Positions 9,477 through 18,121 of a stretch of 64,000 nt of DNA are shown in pieces. The number at the start of each line of letters is the position of its first letter. The stretch's first letter is position 1. This DNA is from 2-02-FULL-55-14 sp964473365 (lineage in GTDB: Bacteria; Bacteroidota; Ignavibacteria; UBA10030). Under the pieces are notes generated by a model. The model searched no databases. It was not told the origin of the DNA and saw only the letters and a program-made list of their open reading frames with translations. The translations under genes and the position numbers were made by a program. Where the stretch lies: contig CAYYOV010000005.1 in assembly GCA_964473365.1 (NCBI GenBank), positions 1 to 64,000 on the forward strand. The letters are read 5' to 3'.

Positions 9477-10296
9477 CTCGTCCGGCATTGGTGGCCGGAA
9501 TGCGCATTTCACGCGGCTGCGAGCCTGGATCCGGCTCCATCCGGTCCGCGCAGCCGTCGTTTTCCTGGCGTTTCTCTCTCTCGTTGACCTCGCACTTCTG
9601 CCCTGGGGCGCCCTGCACGGGCTGGCAGTCCAGAATCCCTCCGTCACGGCGTTTCAACAAGACTATCTCGACCGGGAGCGGGCAGCTGGCCGAAAGCCCC
9701 GATTGACGAAGCAATGGAGGCCCATCAACCGGATCTCTGACGAGCTGATCGCCGCGGTGATCGTGGCCGAGGATGGAACCTTCTGGAGCCATGATGGGTT
9801 CGATTGGTTCGAAGTACGAGAGTCACTCGTGCGGAACCTGAAGGAACGTCGTGCCGCAAGAGGTGCGAGCACCATCACGCAACAATTGATCAAGAACTTA
9901 TTCCTTTCACCGTCGAAGAACCCGCTTCGGAAATATCATGAGTTCCTCCTCACCTGGTATGCTGAGCGCGTATTGTCCAAGCGACGGATCCTCGAGCTGT
10001 ATCTGAACGAGATCGAATGGGGTCGCGGTGTGTACGGGGCAGAGGCGGCAGCGCGCAGATATTTTAGCGTCGGCGCGGCGGCGCTTACCAGAGACCAGGC
10101 TGTGCGTCTGGCCGCCGTGATCCCAAACCCGATCCGGTATCAGCCGACCTCCGATTCCCGTGCGGTGCTGAGGAGAGTTGAGACGGTGCGACGACGGCTC
10201 GAGACCAAGGATCGGGTGCGTGGGCGTGCCGAAGATCTGCCTGCCGAGCCGGATGTGGAAGGATCTCCCAGTGACACGTCGAACGAACGACCATGA
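9445..10296 (+). CDS. mtgA: Monofunctional peptidoglycan transglycosylase
   Basis: GT51 family enzyme that polymerises lipid II into glycan strands at the cytoplasmic membrane. A single membrane anchor (RAAVVFLAFLSLVDLALL) precedes the catalytic domain, which has EDGTFWSHDG (catalytic Glu109 by this numbering), GASTITQQLIKNLFL and RRILELYLNEIEWG. There is no penicillin-binding transpeptidase domain. The frame is open far upstream into ruvX, but the best start is TTG 9445, which gives about 34 residues before the anchor and overlaps ruvX by 32 bases. The start is uncertain; the function is not. It overlaps the next gene by four bases. Confidence 0.88.
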   Translation: MTAPNTPASADSSGIGGRNAHFTRLRAWIRLHPVRAAVVFLAFLSLVDLALLPWGALHGLAVQNPSVTAFQQDYLDRERAAGRKPRLTKQWRPINRISDELIAAVIVAEDGTFWSHDGFDWFEVRESLVRNLKERRAARGASTITQQLIKNLFLSPSKNPLRKYHEFLLTWYAERVLSKRRILELYLNEIEWGRGVYGAEAAARRYFSVGAAALTRDQAVRLAAVIPNPIRYQPTSDSRAVLRRVETVRRRLETKDRVRGRAEDLPAEPDVEGSPSDTSNERP

Positions 10297-10943
10297 ACTA
10301 TCGTGACATTGATGCGTTGATCGAAGAGGGAGAAGGCTTTGAGATCGAGTTCAAGCGCAAGGTATCGCGGCCGGAGAAGATTGCCCGGACCTTGATGGCG
10401 TTCGCGAACACGCGGGGCGGGACGGTCCTGTTCGGCGTGGACGACGACAAGACGGTCGTGGGCGTGAACAGCGAAAAGGAAGAAATCGAGATGATCCGTC
10501 TCGCGGGATCGCTCTATGTGGACCCGCCCATCGAGCCGGACATCGAGATCGTATCGTACCGAGGGATGGATGTGATCGTTGCGATCATCGACGAGAGCGA
10601 CCGCAAGCCCCACGAACTGGTGCGCGACGAATCACATGAAGGGGAGACGCGCGTCTATATCCGCGTGAACGACAAGACGGTCGCCGCAAGCAAAGAGGTC
10701 GTGCATATCCTGCGAGCAGAACGGCCGGATGCGCCTCCGCTGCGCATCACGATCGGAGAGAACGAGCGACGACTTCTGGAATATCTGGACCAGGAAGAAC
10801 GGATCACCGTCAAGGAATTCAGCAAGATGGTGAACATCTCGGACCGGCGGGCCTCACGGGCCCTCATCCAGCTCGTTCGGGCCGGCATGTTGCGCGTCCA
10901 TACGCATGAGAAAGAGGATTTCTTCACGCGCGCGTTCGACTAA
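10293..10943 (+). CDS. AlbA_2 (Schlafen-type) domain protein with winged-helix end
   Basis: 216 residues. The N-terminal part matches the AlbA_2 putative DNA- or ATP-binding fold: FEIEFKRKV, AFANTRGGTVLFGVDDD, and RVYIRVNDKT. The C-terminal 60 residues (ENERRLLEYLDQEERITVKE, then SDRRASRALIQLVRAGML) look like a winged helix-turn-helix. Such proteins are usually called transcriptional regulators, but targets are rarely known. Here the gene overlaps mtgA by four bases and ends the rsh-ruvX-mtgA run. The domain call is good and the role is unknown. Confidence 0.8.
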   Translation: MNYRDIDALIEEGEGFEIEFKRKVSRPEKIARTLMAFANTRGGTVLFGVDDDKTVVGVNSEKEEIEMIRLAGSLYVDPPIEPDIEIVSYRGMDVIVAIIDESDRKPHELVRDESHEGETRVYIRVNDKTVAASKEVVHILRAERPDAPPLRITIGENERRLLEYLDQEERITVKEFSKMVNISDRRASRALIQLVRAGMLRVHTHEKEDFFTRAFD

Positions 10944-11007
10944 CGCACGTTCTCGGAAGCAGATAGGACGGGAACCAGGCGGGTTAGGGTTGAACCTGTC
11001 TTCAGGG

Positions 11008-11032
11008 TCGCCTCGGATATCATCCGAGGCGA
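11008..11032. terminator. Convergent terminator between the AlbA_2 gene and spoU
   Basis: Perfect 11-base inverted repeat TCGCCTCGGAT / ATCCGAGGCGA around ATC, placed 65 bases after the + strand AlbA_2 stop. It straddles the stop codon of the - strand methyltransferase (11020-11022). There is no long T run. A bidirectional terminator is the simplest reading. Confidence 0.6.
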
Positions 11033-11562
11033 TCGTGCATCTGACCGGAAATGAGGCTGACCGCGATCCCGAATGCCACCGCCACATTCAGACTGTGCTT
11101 GGTGCCGTGCATGGGGATCTCGACCGCTTGATCGCACGCAGTCAGTACGCGTTGGTCGACGCCACCTACTTCATTCCCGAAGACGAGAGCGATCCGTTTG
11201 CCGGGCTCAACCTTGACCGGAAGCGGAGCGGAGTGCGTCGTCTGCTCGACAGCCCAGATCTCCCAGCCGTCGGCTCGTATCAGCTGGATCGCGTCGAGCG
11301 GGTCCTGCACGTAACGCCACGGAACCGTTTTTGTGGCTCCCAATGCCGTCTTTTCGATCTCTCGACGAGGAGGGCGTGGAGTATATCCCGTCAGGAGCAG
11401 TTCTGTCAACCAGTAGGCGTCCGCGGTTCGGAAGATCGATCCGACATTGTAGAGGCTTCGTACATTGTCCAGTATGGCTCGGATGGGGAGCCGCGGCGCC
11501 TCGGCGGCTTTCGGCGCAGGCAGGCGCCTGCCCTGGATCTCCTCAAACGTCAACTTTCTCAT
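11020..11562 (-). CDS. SpoU/TrmH-family RNA 2'-O-methyltransferase
   Basis: 180 residues from ATG 11562-11560, the only clear - strand gene. It carries all three SpoU motifs: NVGSIFRTADA (residues 39-49), ALVFGNEVGG and the knot-forming HSLNVAVAFGI. These enzymes use S-adenosylmethionine to methylate a ribose in tRNA or rRNA; the substrate cannot be told from sequence. No extra substrate-binding domain is present. An in-frame ATG six codons upstream overlaps the promoter, so the inner start (MRKLTFEEI) is preferred. The gene is divergent from cmk and convergent with the AlbA_2 gene. Confidence 0.88.
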   Translation of the reverse strand: MRKLTFEEIQGRRLPAPKAAEAPRLPIRAILDNVRSLYNVGSIFRTADAYWLTELLLTGYTPRPPRREIEKTALGATKTVPWRYVQDPLDAIQLIRADGWEIWAVEQTTHSAPLPVKVEPGKRIALVFGNEVGGVDQRVLTACDQAVEIPMHGTKHSLNVAVAFGIAVSLISGQMHDRLG

Positions 11563-11566
11563 AGCA

Positions 11567-11574
11567 CAAAGATA
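11567..11574 (-). promoter_or_regulatory. Promoter -7 element for spoU
   Basis: TATCTTTG on the - strand is an exact TAnnTTTG match, ending four bases before the ATG. No TTG is present at the expected distance upstream, so only the -7 element is convincing. Transcription would start at or beside the start codon. Confidence 0.45.
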
Positions 11575-11618
11575 CGCCATTTTCGGGCGACAGCATGAGT
11601 TTCGTGGTCATCTCAGGA

Positions 11619-11649
11619 TTGCCCACAGCCGCAAAAAAGCGTATATTTC
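11619..11649 (+). promoter_or_regulatory. Promoter for cmk-ispH
   Basis: TTGCCC at 11619-11624, 17 bases, then TATATTTC at 11642-11649. It lies in the divergent region between spoU and cmk, 22 bases before the proposed cmk start. Confidence 0.6.
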
Positions 11650-11671
11650 TAATCCGGCTTCAAATGCGCCA

Positions 11672-12352
11672 TTGAGACCGCTCGTCATCGCCATCGACGG
11701 ACCTGCAGCTTCCGGAAAGAGCACTACGGCCCGATTGGTCGCAGGGGCGCTGGGGTATTTGCACATTGATACGGGGGCGATGTATCGCGCCGTAACGTTG
11801 GCCGTCCTGCAGCGGGGTGTCGATCCGGGTTCTGAATCAGAAGTTGTACGGGTTGCCAGGTCCGTCAAGGTCGAGTTGGTACCTGGTACGGATGGCTCTC
11901 GCGTACTTCTGGACGGGCAGGACGTCTCAGCGGCGATCCGTCGTCCAAATGTCACTGAGAATGTAAGCGCCGTCAGCAGCTACCAGCCCGTGCGCGATCT
12001 GATGGTCGTTCTGCAGCGCAAGCTGGCCGCTTCAGGCGGTGCGGTACTCGAGGGTCGGGACATCGGCACCGTCGTACTGCCGCAGGCCGACCTCAAGGTG
12101 TTCATGGTGGCCAATGTGACGGCGCGGGCTCGCCGACGCCAGCTGGATCTTGCGTCGGCCGGCATCGACGCCGATGAGGTCGCGCTCATCCACGACATTG
12201 AAGAACGCGACCGCAAAGATTCGACCCGCGCGGCAAGTCCGCTGCGGAAGGCGTCAGACGCGATGGAGGTCGATACGTCTGACCTGACCATCGATCAGCA
12301 GGTCAACGTGATCGTGGAACGGGCGAGAGAGATCTTGAAGGGACGCACATGA
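11672..12352 (+). CDS. cmk: Cytidylate kinase
   Basis: Phosphorylates CMP and dCMP with ATP. The P-loop GPAASGKST is at residues 10-18, then HIDTGAMYRA, EGRDIGTVV and RDRKDSTRAASPL, all typical of Cmk. The frame is open upstream, but the promoter at 11619-11649 and the family length of about 226 residues point to TTG 11672 as start; no ATG or GTG lies in frame between promoter and P-loop. It overlaps ispH by four bases. The order cmk-ispH-rpsA is also known from other bacterial groups. Confidence 0.92.
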   Translation: MRPLVIAIDGPAASGKSTTARLVAGALGYLHIDTGAMYRAVTLAVLQRGVDPGSESEVVRVARSVKVELVPGTDGSRVLLDGQDVSAAIRRPNVTENVSAVSSYQPVRDLMVVLQRKLAASGGAVLEGRDIGTVVLPQADLKVFMVANVTARARRRQLDLASAGIDADEVALIHDIEERDRKDSTRAASPLRKASDAMEVDTSDLTIDQQVNVIVERAREILKGRT

Positions 12353-13275
12353 AGGTGACGATCGACCGATTCTCGGGTTTCTGCTGGGGTGTCGTACGCA
12401 CGATCGAGATCGCGGAACAAGAGCTCGCGGCGGGGCGACAGCTCGCCTCGCTGGGAGACATCATCCATAACCCGATGGAGATCCGCCGGCTCGAACAGAA
12501 GGGCCTGCGGACGGTCACAGTGAGCGACCTGGAATCGGTCAAGGGTGGGACCGTCCTGATCCGAGCGCACGGCGAGCCGCCGTCGACCTACAAGAGAGCG
12601 GTCGAGCTTGGAATCACGATCGTCGATGCGACCTGTCCTGTCGTGACGAAGGTGCAGGAACGCATCCGAAAGTTCTATCTGGATGGGTACCAGGTCGTGA
12701 TCTTCGGCAAGAAGGACCATGCCGAGGTCATCGGCTTGCTCGGTCAGACGAACGGCGAAGCGATCGTCGTCAAGTCACTCGACGAGATCAGTGCGATTAC
12801 GATGGACCGGAAGACGGTCCTGTTCTCTCAGACGACGATGGACAAGCCGACCTTCTACGCCATTCGCGACGCGCTGGCGGCGAAGATCAAGGAGTTCGTC
12901 GTCGGGACGATGGAAGACGAGGCCATCGACTTCCACGCGAAGGACACGATCTGCGGCCAGGTCTCCGGGCGCGACAAGAAGATCCGAGAATTCGCGCGGG
13001 AGAACGATGTCGTCGTTTTCGTTGCCGGGCGTCATAGTTCGAACGGTAAGGTCTTGTATGATATCGTCCGGTCGGAGAATGCGCGCACGCATTTCATCGA
13101 GGACGTCCCGGAATTGCAGCCAGCCTGGTTTGAAGGCGCATCGTCGGTGGGCATCACGGGCGCGACGTCAACGCCGCAGTGGCTGATGGAACATGTGAAA
13201 CTGGATATCGAACGGCGCTTTGCGCCGTCGACAGAGGTTCAACAGTCATCCCCAATCACTCAATCTCATCACTAA
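12349..13275 (+). CDS. ispH: 4-hydroxy-3-methylbut-2-enyl diphosphate reductase
   Basis: Last enzyme of the MEP isoprenoid pathway, converting HMBPP to IPP and DMAPP with an iron-sulfur cluster. The three cluster cysteines are Cys12 (SGFCWGV), Cys96 (DATCPVV) and Cys202 (DTICGQVSGRD). Conserved HNP, AHGEP and GxTSTP-like (ITGATSTPQWL) motifs are present. 308 residues; the last 15 or so (serine, glutamine, histidine-rich) look like an unconserved tail. Together with ispF at 44618 it shows that the MEP route is used. Confidence 0.96.
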   Translation: MKVTIDRFSGFCWGVVRTIEIAEQELAAGRQLASLGDIIHNPMEIRRLEQKGLRTVTVSDLESVKGGTVLIRAHGEPPSTYKRAVELGITIVDATCPVVTKVQERIRKFYLDGYQVVIFGKKDHAEVIGLLGQTNGEAIVVKSLDEISAITMDRKTVLFSQTTMDKPTFYAIRDALAAKIKEFVVGTMEDEAIDFHAKDTICGQVSGRDKKIREFARENDVVVFVAGRHSSNGKVLYDIVRSENARTHFIEDVPELQPAWFEGASSVGITGATSTPQWLMEHVKLDIERRFAPSTEVQQSSPITQSHH

Positions 13276-13377
13276 ATGATGTACCCGTTCTGTGGTCGGC
13301 GGACCGCGTGTCGATGACTGGCGCGGAGACGCGGCGACGGAACGGCGCCCCGAAACCTGGGGTCACTTGGAGGCAGC

Positions 13378-15102
13378 ATGGCAGCAGCAAAGAAAAGCGG
13401 GTTCAATCCTGAAGATCGCGGGTATTCCGAGAGCGAATACCAGGAACTCGCCAAGATGTATGCAGGCACGATGGGGTCGATCTCCGCGCAGGAGATCGTC
13501 AAGGGCCGCGTCGTGCACATTTCCGACGATCGCGTGACGGTGGACATCGGATTCAAGTCCGAGGGCACCATCCTGGCGAGCGAATTCACGAACCTGAAAG
13601 ACCTAAAGGTCGGTGACGAGGTCGAGGTGTTCCTCGAGAGCGTCGAGAATCGCGACGGACAGCTCGTCCTGTCCCGCAAGCGGGCCGACTTCATGCGTAT
13701 CTGGGAGCGGGTCGTCCGTTCGAGCCAGACGGGCGAAGTGGTCCGGGGCCGGTGTGTGCGTCGCACGAAGGGGGGCCTTGTGGTCGACCTCTTCGGACTG
13801 GATGCGTTCCTTCCGGGTTCGCAGATCGACGTCCGGCCGGTCCGTGATTTTGACCGGTTCATCGGTGAGGAGATGGACTTCCGTGTTGTGAAGGTCAATC
13901 ATCCTTCCGAAAATGTCGTCGTCAGCCACAAGGTCCTCGTCGAAGAGGAATTGGCAACACAACGCAAGGCGATCCTGGAGAAGCTCGAGAAGGGTCAGAT
14001 CCTGGAAGGCCACGTGAAGGCGATCACCGATTTCGGCGTGTTCGTCGACCTGGGCGGCGTGGACGGACTCGTCCATATCACGGACCTCTCGTGGGGCCGC
14101 GTTGGCCATCCCTCGGAGTGCGTGAAACTCGACCAGACGGTCACGATCGTCGTCCTGGATTATGACGCTGAAAAGAAGCGGATCTCGCTCGGCATGAAGC
14201 AGCTGATGCCGCATCCGTGGGAGAACATCGACCAGAAATATCCGGTCGGCACGAAGGTCACCGGCAAGGTGGTCTCGCTCACCGACTACGGCGCGTTCGT
14301 GGAGATCGAGAAGGGCATCGAAGGCCTTATCCACATCTCCGAGATGAGCTGGACGCAGCATGTGAAGCATCCGTCGCAGATGGTCTCCATGGGCCAGATG
14401 ATCGACGCCATCATCCTGTCGCTTGACAAGGACGGCAAGAAGATCTCGCTGGGCATGAAGCAGCTCGAGCCCGATCCCTGGACGACCCTGATGCAGAAGT
14501 ATCCCATCGGCTCGCGGCACACGGGCACCGTACGAAACCTCACGAACTTCGGCGTCTTTGTCGAACTCGAAGAGGGCGTCGACGGCCTCGTCCATATCTC
14601 CGACCTGTCCTGGACGAAGAAGATCCGACATCCGGGCGAGATCGTGAAGAAGGGCGATAAGCTCGACGTGACCATCCTTGGCATCGACGTTGATCAGCGT
14701 CGCATCTCCCTGGGTCACAAGCAGCTTCAGGACAACCCGTGGGACAGCTTTGAGAACGCCTACAAGACCGGTACGGACGTCGAAGGAAAGGTCGTCCGGA
14801 TCATCGAGAAGGGCGTCATCGTCGAGCTGCCCCTGGGCGTCGACGGCTTCGTGCCGTTGTCGCAGTTGTCGCAGACCCCGGTCAAGAACATCGCCGATTC
14901 GTTCCAGCCGGGCGAGAACCTGCTCCTGCGGGTCATTGAGTTCGACAAGGAAGGCAAGAAGATCGTCCTGTCGGCACTTGAGTACCTGCGCGGCAAGGAG
15001 CAGCAGCTCGTGGATGATTACGTGAACAGCCACAAGCTGACACCGATGACCATGAAGGATGTGCTGGCTTCGCCGCCGGCCGCCGACGGCTCGTCGAACT
15101 GA
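13378..15102 (+). CDS. rpsA: 30S ribosomal protein S1
   Basis: 574 residues with about six S1 RNA-binding repeats; the last four are very similar to each other (for example GHVKAITDFGVFVDLGGVDG and GKVVSLTDYGAFVEIEKGIE). S1 binds mRNA and helps the ribosome load leaders that lack strong Shine-Dalgarno sequences, which is relevant here because few genes in the window have one. rpsA itself has GGAGG four bases before the ATG. It follows ispH after 102 bases in which I see no gene or convincing promoter, and is followed by a terminator. Confidence 0.96.
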   Translation: MAAAKKSGFNPEDRGYSESEYQELAKMYAGTMGSISAQEIVKGRVVHISDDRVTVDIGFKSEGTILASEFTNLKDLKVGDEVEVFLESVENRDGQLVLSRKRADFMRIWERVVRSSQTGEVVRGRCVRRTKGGLVVDLFGLDAFLPGSQIDVRPVRDFDRFIGEEMDFRVVKVNHPSENVVVSHKVLVEEELATQRKAILEKLEKGQILEGHVKAITDFGVFVDLGGVDGLVHITDLSWGRVGHPSECVKLDQTVTIVVLDYDAEKKRISLGMKQLMPHPWENIDQKYPVGTKVTGKVVSLTDYGAFVEIEKGIEGLIHISEMSWTQHVKHPSQMVSMGQMIDAIILSLDKDGKKISLGMKQLEPDPWTTLMQKYPIGSRHTGTVRNLTNFGVFVELEEGVDGLVHISDLSWTKKIRHPGEIVKKGDKLDVTILGIDVDQRRISLGHKQLQDNPWDSFENAYKTGTDVEGKVVRIIEKGVIVELPLGVDGFVPLSQLSQTPVKNIADSFQPGENLLLRVIEFDKEGKKIVLSALEYLRGKEQQLVDDYVNSHKLTPMTMKDVLASPPAADGSSN

Positions 15103-15125
15103 TCCACAGCAGGCCGTAGTTTTGG

Positions 15126-15160
15126 AAAGAGTTGTTCGACGAGTTCGGGCAACTCTTTTC
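15126..15160 (+). terminator. Terminator after rpsA
   Basis: Inverted repeat AAAGAGTTG (15126-15134) and CAACTCTTT (15150-15158) with a 15-base loop, followed by a T and mixed pyrimidines. It begins 23 bases after the rpsA stop. Confidence 0.65.
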
Positions 15161-15236
15161 TATTATCGGAGAGTCGGAAGAACGCTCTGGTTGATGGGTC
15201 ACACACACGCAAGAAGATCCGCTCACTCATCCGCGA

Positions 15237-16598
15237 ATGTCCGGCTTCGCGGCTTATGCTCAGGCATACGTGCGTACTGTTTCCCTCCATACACTGGGTT
15301 GTAAGCTGAACTTCGCCGAAACGGCGACGATCGGCCGGCGGTTCGAACGGGCGGGCTACCGTATCGTCCCGTTTGAGGAACCGGCGGACGTGGTTGTCGT
15401 AAATACGTGCAGCGTGACAGAGCGCGCTGACAAGGAATGCCGGCAACTCGTTCGTAGGGCCTTGCGGAGGTCACCCGAGGCATTCGTGGCGGTCGTCGGG
15501 TGTTACGCACAGCTCCGTTCTGAAGAGATCGCAGCGATCCGGGGTGTGGATCTCGTGGCAGGAGCGGAACGCAAGTTCGAGCTCGTTGAGTTGGTGGGAG
15601 ACGGCCGCAAGCGTGCCATCCCCCGGTTGGTGACTCGGGAAGCCAAGGGTGCGGTGGCGATCGCCGCTACCTCGGCCGGATCGGACCGAACGCGGGCCTT
15701 CCTCAAGATCCAGGATGGATGCGACTACTCGTGTACCTTTTGCACGATCCCCAAGGCGCGCGGCGCAAGCCGAAGCGTCCCGATCGAAACGGTGCTTCAA
15801 GAAGCGGAAGGACTCATCGCACAGGGATACCGGGAGATCGTTCTGACCGGGGTGAACACGGGCGACTTCGGATCAAAAACGGGATCATCGTTGCTTGAAG
15901 TACTCACATCGCTGACATCGCTTAGCGGACTCGACCGTATACGGATCAGTTCGATCGAACCGAATCTGTTGGACGACCCGCTACTGGACTTCTGGTTGCA
16001 TGAGCCGAAGGTGTGCAAGCATTGGCATATCCCATTGCAGTCGGGCTCAAACTCCGTCCTGGCCCGAATGAGGCGACGATACCGCGCCGAATGGTATGTG
16101 GATCGTGTGCGGCGCATCCGCGAGGCAGCACCTCAGGGAGGGATCGGAGCGGATGTTATCGTTGGATTCCCCGGCGAAACCGAGGGAGAATTCTCGGAAA
16201 CGGAATCGCTCCTTAAAGAACTTCCTGTGTCGTATCTTCATGTGTTCAGCTACTCGGAACGTCCAGGAACCCCGGCGCTTGACCTGGCAACACCCGTACC
16301 ATTGGAGGTGAGGGCAGAACGAAGTGAGCGTCTCCGGAGCCTTTCTGCCAGAAAGCGGAGAATCTTCCATGAGCAATTTGTGGGGCGTACACTCAGGGTC
16401 CTGGCCGAAGGTCGGACCGAACATGGCTGGATCTCTGGCTTGACGGAAGAATATGTCCGGGTGGAGTGGAAGCCTGTCGAAGACGATCCGGAAGAGATGG
16501 AATGGGTACGGATCGAGCAGGCAAACGATGAGACATGCATCGGTCGGATCGATCGGACCGCGCATACTACGGAAAGGGCATCATCGCATGCGGCGTAG
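15237..16598 (+). CDS. mtaB: tRNA t6A37 methylthiotransferase MtaB
   Basis: Radical SAM enzyme that converts t6A37 to ms2t6A37 in tRNAs reading ANN codons. Order: N-terminal methylthiotransferase domain (TLGCKLNFAET, NTCSVTERAD, VVGCYAQ give the three auxiliary-cluster cysteines), radical SAM core with Cys162, Cys166 and Cys169 in DGCDYSCTFC, and a C-terminal TRAM-like segment. 453 residues. The TLGCKLN start and absence of MiaB-specific features favour MtaB over MiaB or RimO. It overlaps the next gene by 11 bases. Confidence 0.92.
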   Translation: MSGFAAYAQAYVRTVSLHTLGCKLNFAETATIGRRFERAGYRIVPFEEPADVVVVNTCSVTERADKECRQLVRRALRRSPEAFVAVVGCYAQLRSEEIAAIRGVDLVAGAERKFELVELVGDGRKRAIPRLVTREAKGAVAIAATSAGSDRTRAFLKIQDGCDYSCTFCTIPKARGASRSVPIETVLQEAEGLIAQGYREIVLTGVNTGDFGSKTGSSLLEVLTSLTSLSGLDRIRISSIEPNLLDDPLLDFWLHEPKVCKHWHIPLQSGSNSVLARMRRRYRAEWYVDRVRRIREAAPQGGIGADVIVGFPGETEGEFSETESLLKELPVSYLHVFSYSERPGTPALDLATPVPLEVRAERSERLRSLSARKRRIFHEQFVGRTLRVLAEGRTEHGWISGLTEEYVRVEWKPVEDDPEEMEWVRIEQANDETCIGRIDRTAHTTERASSHAA

Positions 16599-17334
16599 GA
16601 TCAACATGTGGATCATTCTTGCGGCGGTCGTGCATACGGTCGTCCTGGGACAACGGCAACCCGAAGCGGTACGCGCGCCAGAAGGCCTGAGAACGGTGGT
16701 GTTCCTTCCTTCTGAGGCTCAGGTTGTTCAGCAGACGGAACCTGGTGTGGGCCGCAGGTCGGTCCTGCTCGCAGTGGCGGCATCGCTCGTCCTGCCGGGT
16801 GCGGGCGAATGGTACGCAGGCAATTTTCAAGAGTCCGGCCGGTACTCGCTTGGTGCTGAAGCAGCACTTTGGGTCACCTATGCTGGATTTCGGCTCCACA
16901 GCGACTGGGTTCGTAACGACGCGAGGACATTCGGAACTCAGATGGCGGGGATCTCTTTTGGCGGCAAAGACGCCGAATTCGAAGTGAACGTCGGCAACTA
17001 CCTCACGGTCGACGACTATAATCAGGCGAAGCTCCGAAATCGTGAGTACGATAAGGTCTACAGCGACCCGGCGTATGCATGGGCATGGGCATCAGACGCC
17101 GAACGGAGTCGATTCCGGGATGAACGGATCCGAAGCGATCGGATCCTGCAATCAGCGAAGTTTGCCGTGGCGGGGCTGGTCGTGAATCGGGTCATTTCGG
17201 CATTCGCGGCAGGCCGCGGTGCGTTGGCGGCGAATCGGAACGCGCGCCGGGCTGAGTGGGGCATCGGGATGAATGCCGGAATGGACGAGGTCGGAGCTCC
17301 GGCGCTGACCTTGACGTTCCAGCAACGCTGGTAG
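16588..17334 (+). CDS. Exported or membrane protein of unknown function (DUF5683-like)
   Basis: 248 residues from ATG 16588; a second ATG at 16606 is possible. A signal peptide or anchor (NMWIILAAVVHTVVLG) is followed near residue 60 by LAVAASLVLPGAGEWYAG, which resembles the start of DUF5683-type membrane proteins of Bacteroidota (usual pattern LPGxGQxYN). A tyrosine- and aspartate-rich middle (VDDYNQAKLRNREYDKVY) and a second hydrophobic stretch (FAVAGLVVNRVISAFAAG) follow. The start overlaps mtaB. I cannot assign a function. Confidence 0.55.
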   Translation: MRRRINMWIILAAVVHTVVLGQRQPEAVRAPEGLRTVVFLPSEAQVVQQTEPGVGRRSVLLAVAASLVLPGAGEWYAGNFQESGRYSLGAEAALWVTYAGFRLHSDWVRNDARTFGTQMAGISFGGKDAEFEVNVGNYLTVDDYNQAKLRNREYDKVYSDPAYAWAWASDAERSRFRDERIRSDRILQSAKFAVAGLVVNRVISAFAAGRGALAANRNARRAEWGIGMNAGMDEVGAPALTLTFQQRW

Positions 17335-17364
17335 CTCCTCGACCCAAGTATTTGTCGCTGTATC

Positions 17365-18108
17365 ATGGCCCACTGGAAGGTTGTCCTCGAATACGATGGT
17401 ACCGATTTCTCCGGTTGGCAGATCCAGCCGAACGGGAGGACTGTCCAAGAGGAGTTGGAGCGAGCCGTGAGGCAGATCTCCGGGGAGGGTATACGTGTGG
17501 CCGGCGCCGGACGCACGGATGCCGGTGTGCACGCGCGGGGTCAGGTCGCAACGTTCGCACTGGCCACGACATTTACGCCCGAGGACCTGCGGCGATCGTT
17601 GAACGGCGTCCTACCGGAGGACATCGTCGTCCACAGTGTGGAACCCGTACCGGACGATTTTCACGCCCGTTACAGCGCGACCGCCAGACGGTATGCATAT
17701 ACGATCGGACTCGGACCTGCGGCAATCGACCGGCGCATCCTGTGGGTCTGTCCGTACAGGCTTGATATTGAGGTTCTTCGCCGGTGTGCAACCCGCGTGC
17801 TCGGGCAACATGATTTCACCTCATTTGCGAAGGTCGGTACCGACACGGTTCACGGGCGATGTACAGTGACACGATCGGAGTGGGTCCTCAAGGATCGTCG
17901 GTTGATCTATCACGTAAAGGCCGATCGATTTCTGTATGGGATGGTCCGTGCGCTCGTCGGAACGATGGTCGACATGGCGCGCGGCTATCGATCGGAAACC
18001 GAATGGGACGGGATCATGTCGGCGGGCGACCGGCGACAGGCTGGAACGGCAGCCCCTGCCCATGGTCTCTGCTTGGTTGAAGTCGAATACGATCGTCCAT
18101 CAAAGTGA
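17365..18108 (+). CDS. truA: tRNA pseudouridine(38-40) synthase
   Basis: Isomerises uridines 38, 39 and 40 in the tRNA anticodon arm. Catalytic Asp52 sits in AGRTDAGVHA; the conserved YDGTDFSGWQ start and RFLYGMVRALVGTM are present. 247 residues, normal length. It starts 30 bases after the DUF5683-like gene and 13 bases precede the start of the following metalloprotease, so all are likely in one unit with mtaB, another tRNA anticodon-loop enzyme. Confidence 0.96.
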   Translation: MAHWKVVLEYDGTDFSGWQIQPNGRTVQEELERAVRQISGEGIRVAGAGRTDAGVHARGQVATFALATTFTPEDLRRSLNGVLPEDIVVHSVEPVPDDFHARYSATARRYAYTIGLGPAAIDRRILWVCPYRLDIEVLRRCATRVLGQHDFTSFAKVGTDTVHGRCTVTRSEWVLKDRRLIYHVKADRFLYGMVRALVGTMVDMARGYRSETEWDGIMSAGDRRQAGTAAPAHGLCLVEVEYDRPSK

Positions 18109-18121
18109 GGACCTGGTTCAT

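Noticed and set aside
10906..11598. A 230-codon + strand open frame across the spoU region
   Set aside because: Antisense to a SpoU gene that has all three family motifs; it also crosses the terminator at 11008-11032.
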